This document shows, piece after piece, positions 12,955-13,562 of a stretch of 13,562 nt of DNA (its first letter is position 1; each line of letters starts with the position of its first letter). This stretch comes from Syntrophomonadaceae bacterium (lineage in GTDB: Bacteria; Bacillota; Dethiobacteria; DTU022). The DNA is taken from NCBI GenBank assembly GCA_007127255.1, contig SKZS01000207.1:1-13562 (forward strand), written 5' to 3'. The position numbers and the translations under genes are program-made. The notes beneath the pieces were generated by a model. The model saw only the letters and a program-made list of their open reading frames with translations. It was not told the origin of the DNA and searched no databases.

Positions 12955-13004
12955 CACAAGGGGAAGGGACAGTTTGGGGTGACCCCCTAAACCGTCCCCT
13001 TGTG
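12955..13004. repeat. REP-like hairpin with ACCGTCC core
   Basis: CACAAGGGGA (12955-12964) and TCCCCTTGTG (12995-13004) form a perfect 10-bp stem. Inside, GTTTGGGG and CCCCCTAAAC extend the pairing. AAACCGTCCCCTTGTGCATT repeats the sequence at 11312-11330. It lies between the converging 24-residue peptide gene and the symporter gene. Confidence 0.75.
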
Positions 13005-13029
13005 CATTGTGAACGTTCTCTGCCGAAGC

Positions 13030-13562
13030 TTAAAACTTACGCGGACCAAATAATTTAAAAGCCTTGAGCAAAATAAGTGATAATGCCATGGCGCCGGCAT
13101 AAATCAGAACTACAAGCTCTATGCTCCAGCCCCACCAGAAAGGTGCATGCATCAGTATCATGTAGCTTAAAACAAAAGGTGCCGCAAAAATTACCTGCAC
13201 GCCAAGCTCCAGACCCACCGGAGTTTCGAACTCCGGGTCAGCAACTCTGAGAAGTAGCAGGCCGGTGGAAACATTGCCTGTAACACAGCCGTAAAGGCCA
13301 GCCGTTCTTTCAAGACTATATGACCAGGTTCTTCTACCCATATAAACAACTACCAGAGTGGTCAATAGCCCACTGGCGATAGAAATAACAACAATGGGCA
13401 CAATATATTCCCATACGATTACCATCTGAATGGCCATTATTGTAGAGATTATCAGAAAGTCGATAGACCATCCGGTTATTCTGCGCTGAACACCAGGATC
13501 CAGCAAATAGCCGAGTCCGATTCTGACGACAATAAATTTTACCAGCATGGCAACTAAAACAC
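13030..13562 (-). CDS. gltS: Sodium/glutamate symporter, GltS family (partial, C-terminal part)
   Basis: The visible 176 or so residues are the C-terminal part of a GltS-type transporter, which couples glutamate uptake to sodium entry. The signature ERTAGLYGCVTGNVSTGLLL is followed by LRVADPEFETPVGLEL, matching the second half of the inverted-repeat fold. About four to five membrane helices are visible. The frame stays open upstream of the internal ATG at 13548 to the window edge (GTT TTA GTT GCC), so that methionine is not the start and the gene continues outside. Intact members are about 400 residues or more. The exact substrate is inferred from the family only. Confidence 0.85.
   Translation of the reverse strand, partial: VLVAMLVKFIVVRIGLGYLLDPGVQRRITGWSIDFLIISTIMAIQMVIVWEYIVPIVVISIASGLLTTLVVVYMGRRTWSYSLERTAGLYGCVTGNVSTGLLLLRVADPEFETPVGLELGVQVIFAAPFVLSYMILMHAPFWWGWSIELVVLIYAGAMALSLILLKAFKLFGPRKF

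Noticed and set aside
1..13562. CRISPR arrays, tRNA or rRNA genes, phage or defence systems
   Set aside because: No regularly spaced repeats, no cloverleaf or rRNA motifs, and no cas, nuclease-helicase or phage structural genes were recognised; PIN toxins are the only defence-like genes.

Overview
The window looks like accessory chromosome of a spore-forming, low-to-moderate-GC Firmicute, most likely an anaerobic clostridium. The basis is a near-canonical spoVS gene, strong AAGGAGG-type Shine-Dalgarno sequences throughout, sigma-A-like promoters, and small genes typical of that group (DUF3096, DUF3795, DUF362, a cold-shock protein). No rRNA, tRNA or CRISPR array was seen. The exact genus cannot be read from the sequence.

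Left part (1-2900): two VapC-type toxin-antitoxin modules lie within 1.7 kb. The first is cut by the left edge. The second is complete, and its sigma-A-like promoter has its -10 box buried in a perfect 11-bp inverted repeat. A universal stress protein gene follows, and just after it is a small decayed copy of the second vapC. A roughly 195-bp element upstream of the stress gene recurs at 5956-6150. It starts with a GGGAC/GTCCC hairpin followed by a ribosome-binding site and the first dozen codons of what looks like a REP-associated (Y1/RAYT) transposase gene, with the same frameshift in both copies.

Graveyard (2897-4310): a broken IS1182-family transposase, a decayed terminator-like hairpin, and the 3' end of a seryl-tRNA synthetase gene lie head to tail, all non-functional.

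Middle (4343-9060): mostly minus-strand single genes: a META-domain lipoprotein, a small dimeric alpha/beta-barrel (ABM-like) protein, a four-CXXC zinc-ribbon protein, a pirin and a SAM methyltransferase. One plus-strand DUF3795 protein sits among them. Four of the minus-strand genes have readable sigma-A-like promoters, and three of these promoters carry inverted repeats that could be operators.

Right part (9227-13562): a short TspO-like membrane protein, a stub of a flavodoxin gene, a DUF362 protein, and a 1.5-kb direct duplication. In the duplication two DUF3096 membrane miniproteins flank the minus-strand cspA and spoVS genes. A 24-residue membrane peptide with a perfect ribosome-binding site follows the second DUF3096 copy. 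The window ends inside a GltS-type sodium/glutamate symporter gene. Three more hairpins with an ACCGTCC core are scattered here and probably belong to the same REP-like family as the left-hand hairpins. Most genes are monocistronic; the common themes are stress and redox functions, toxin-antitoxin modules and decayed mobile DNA.
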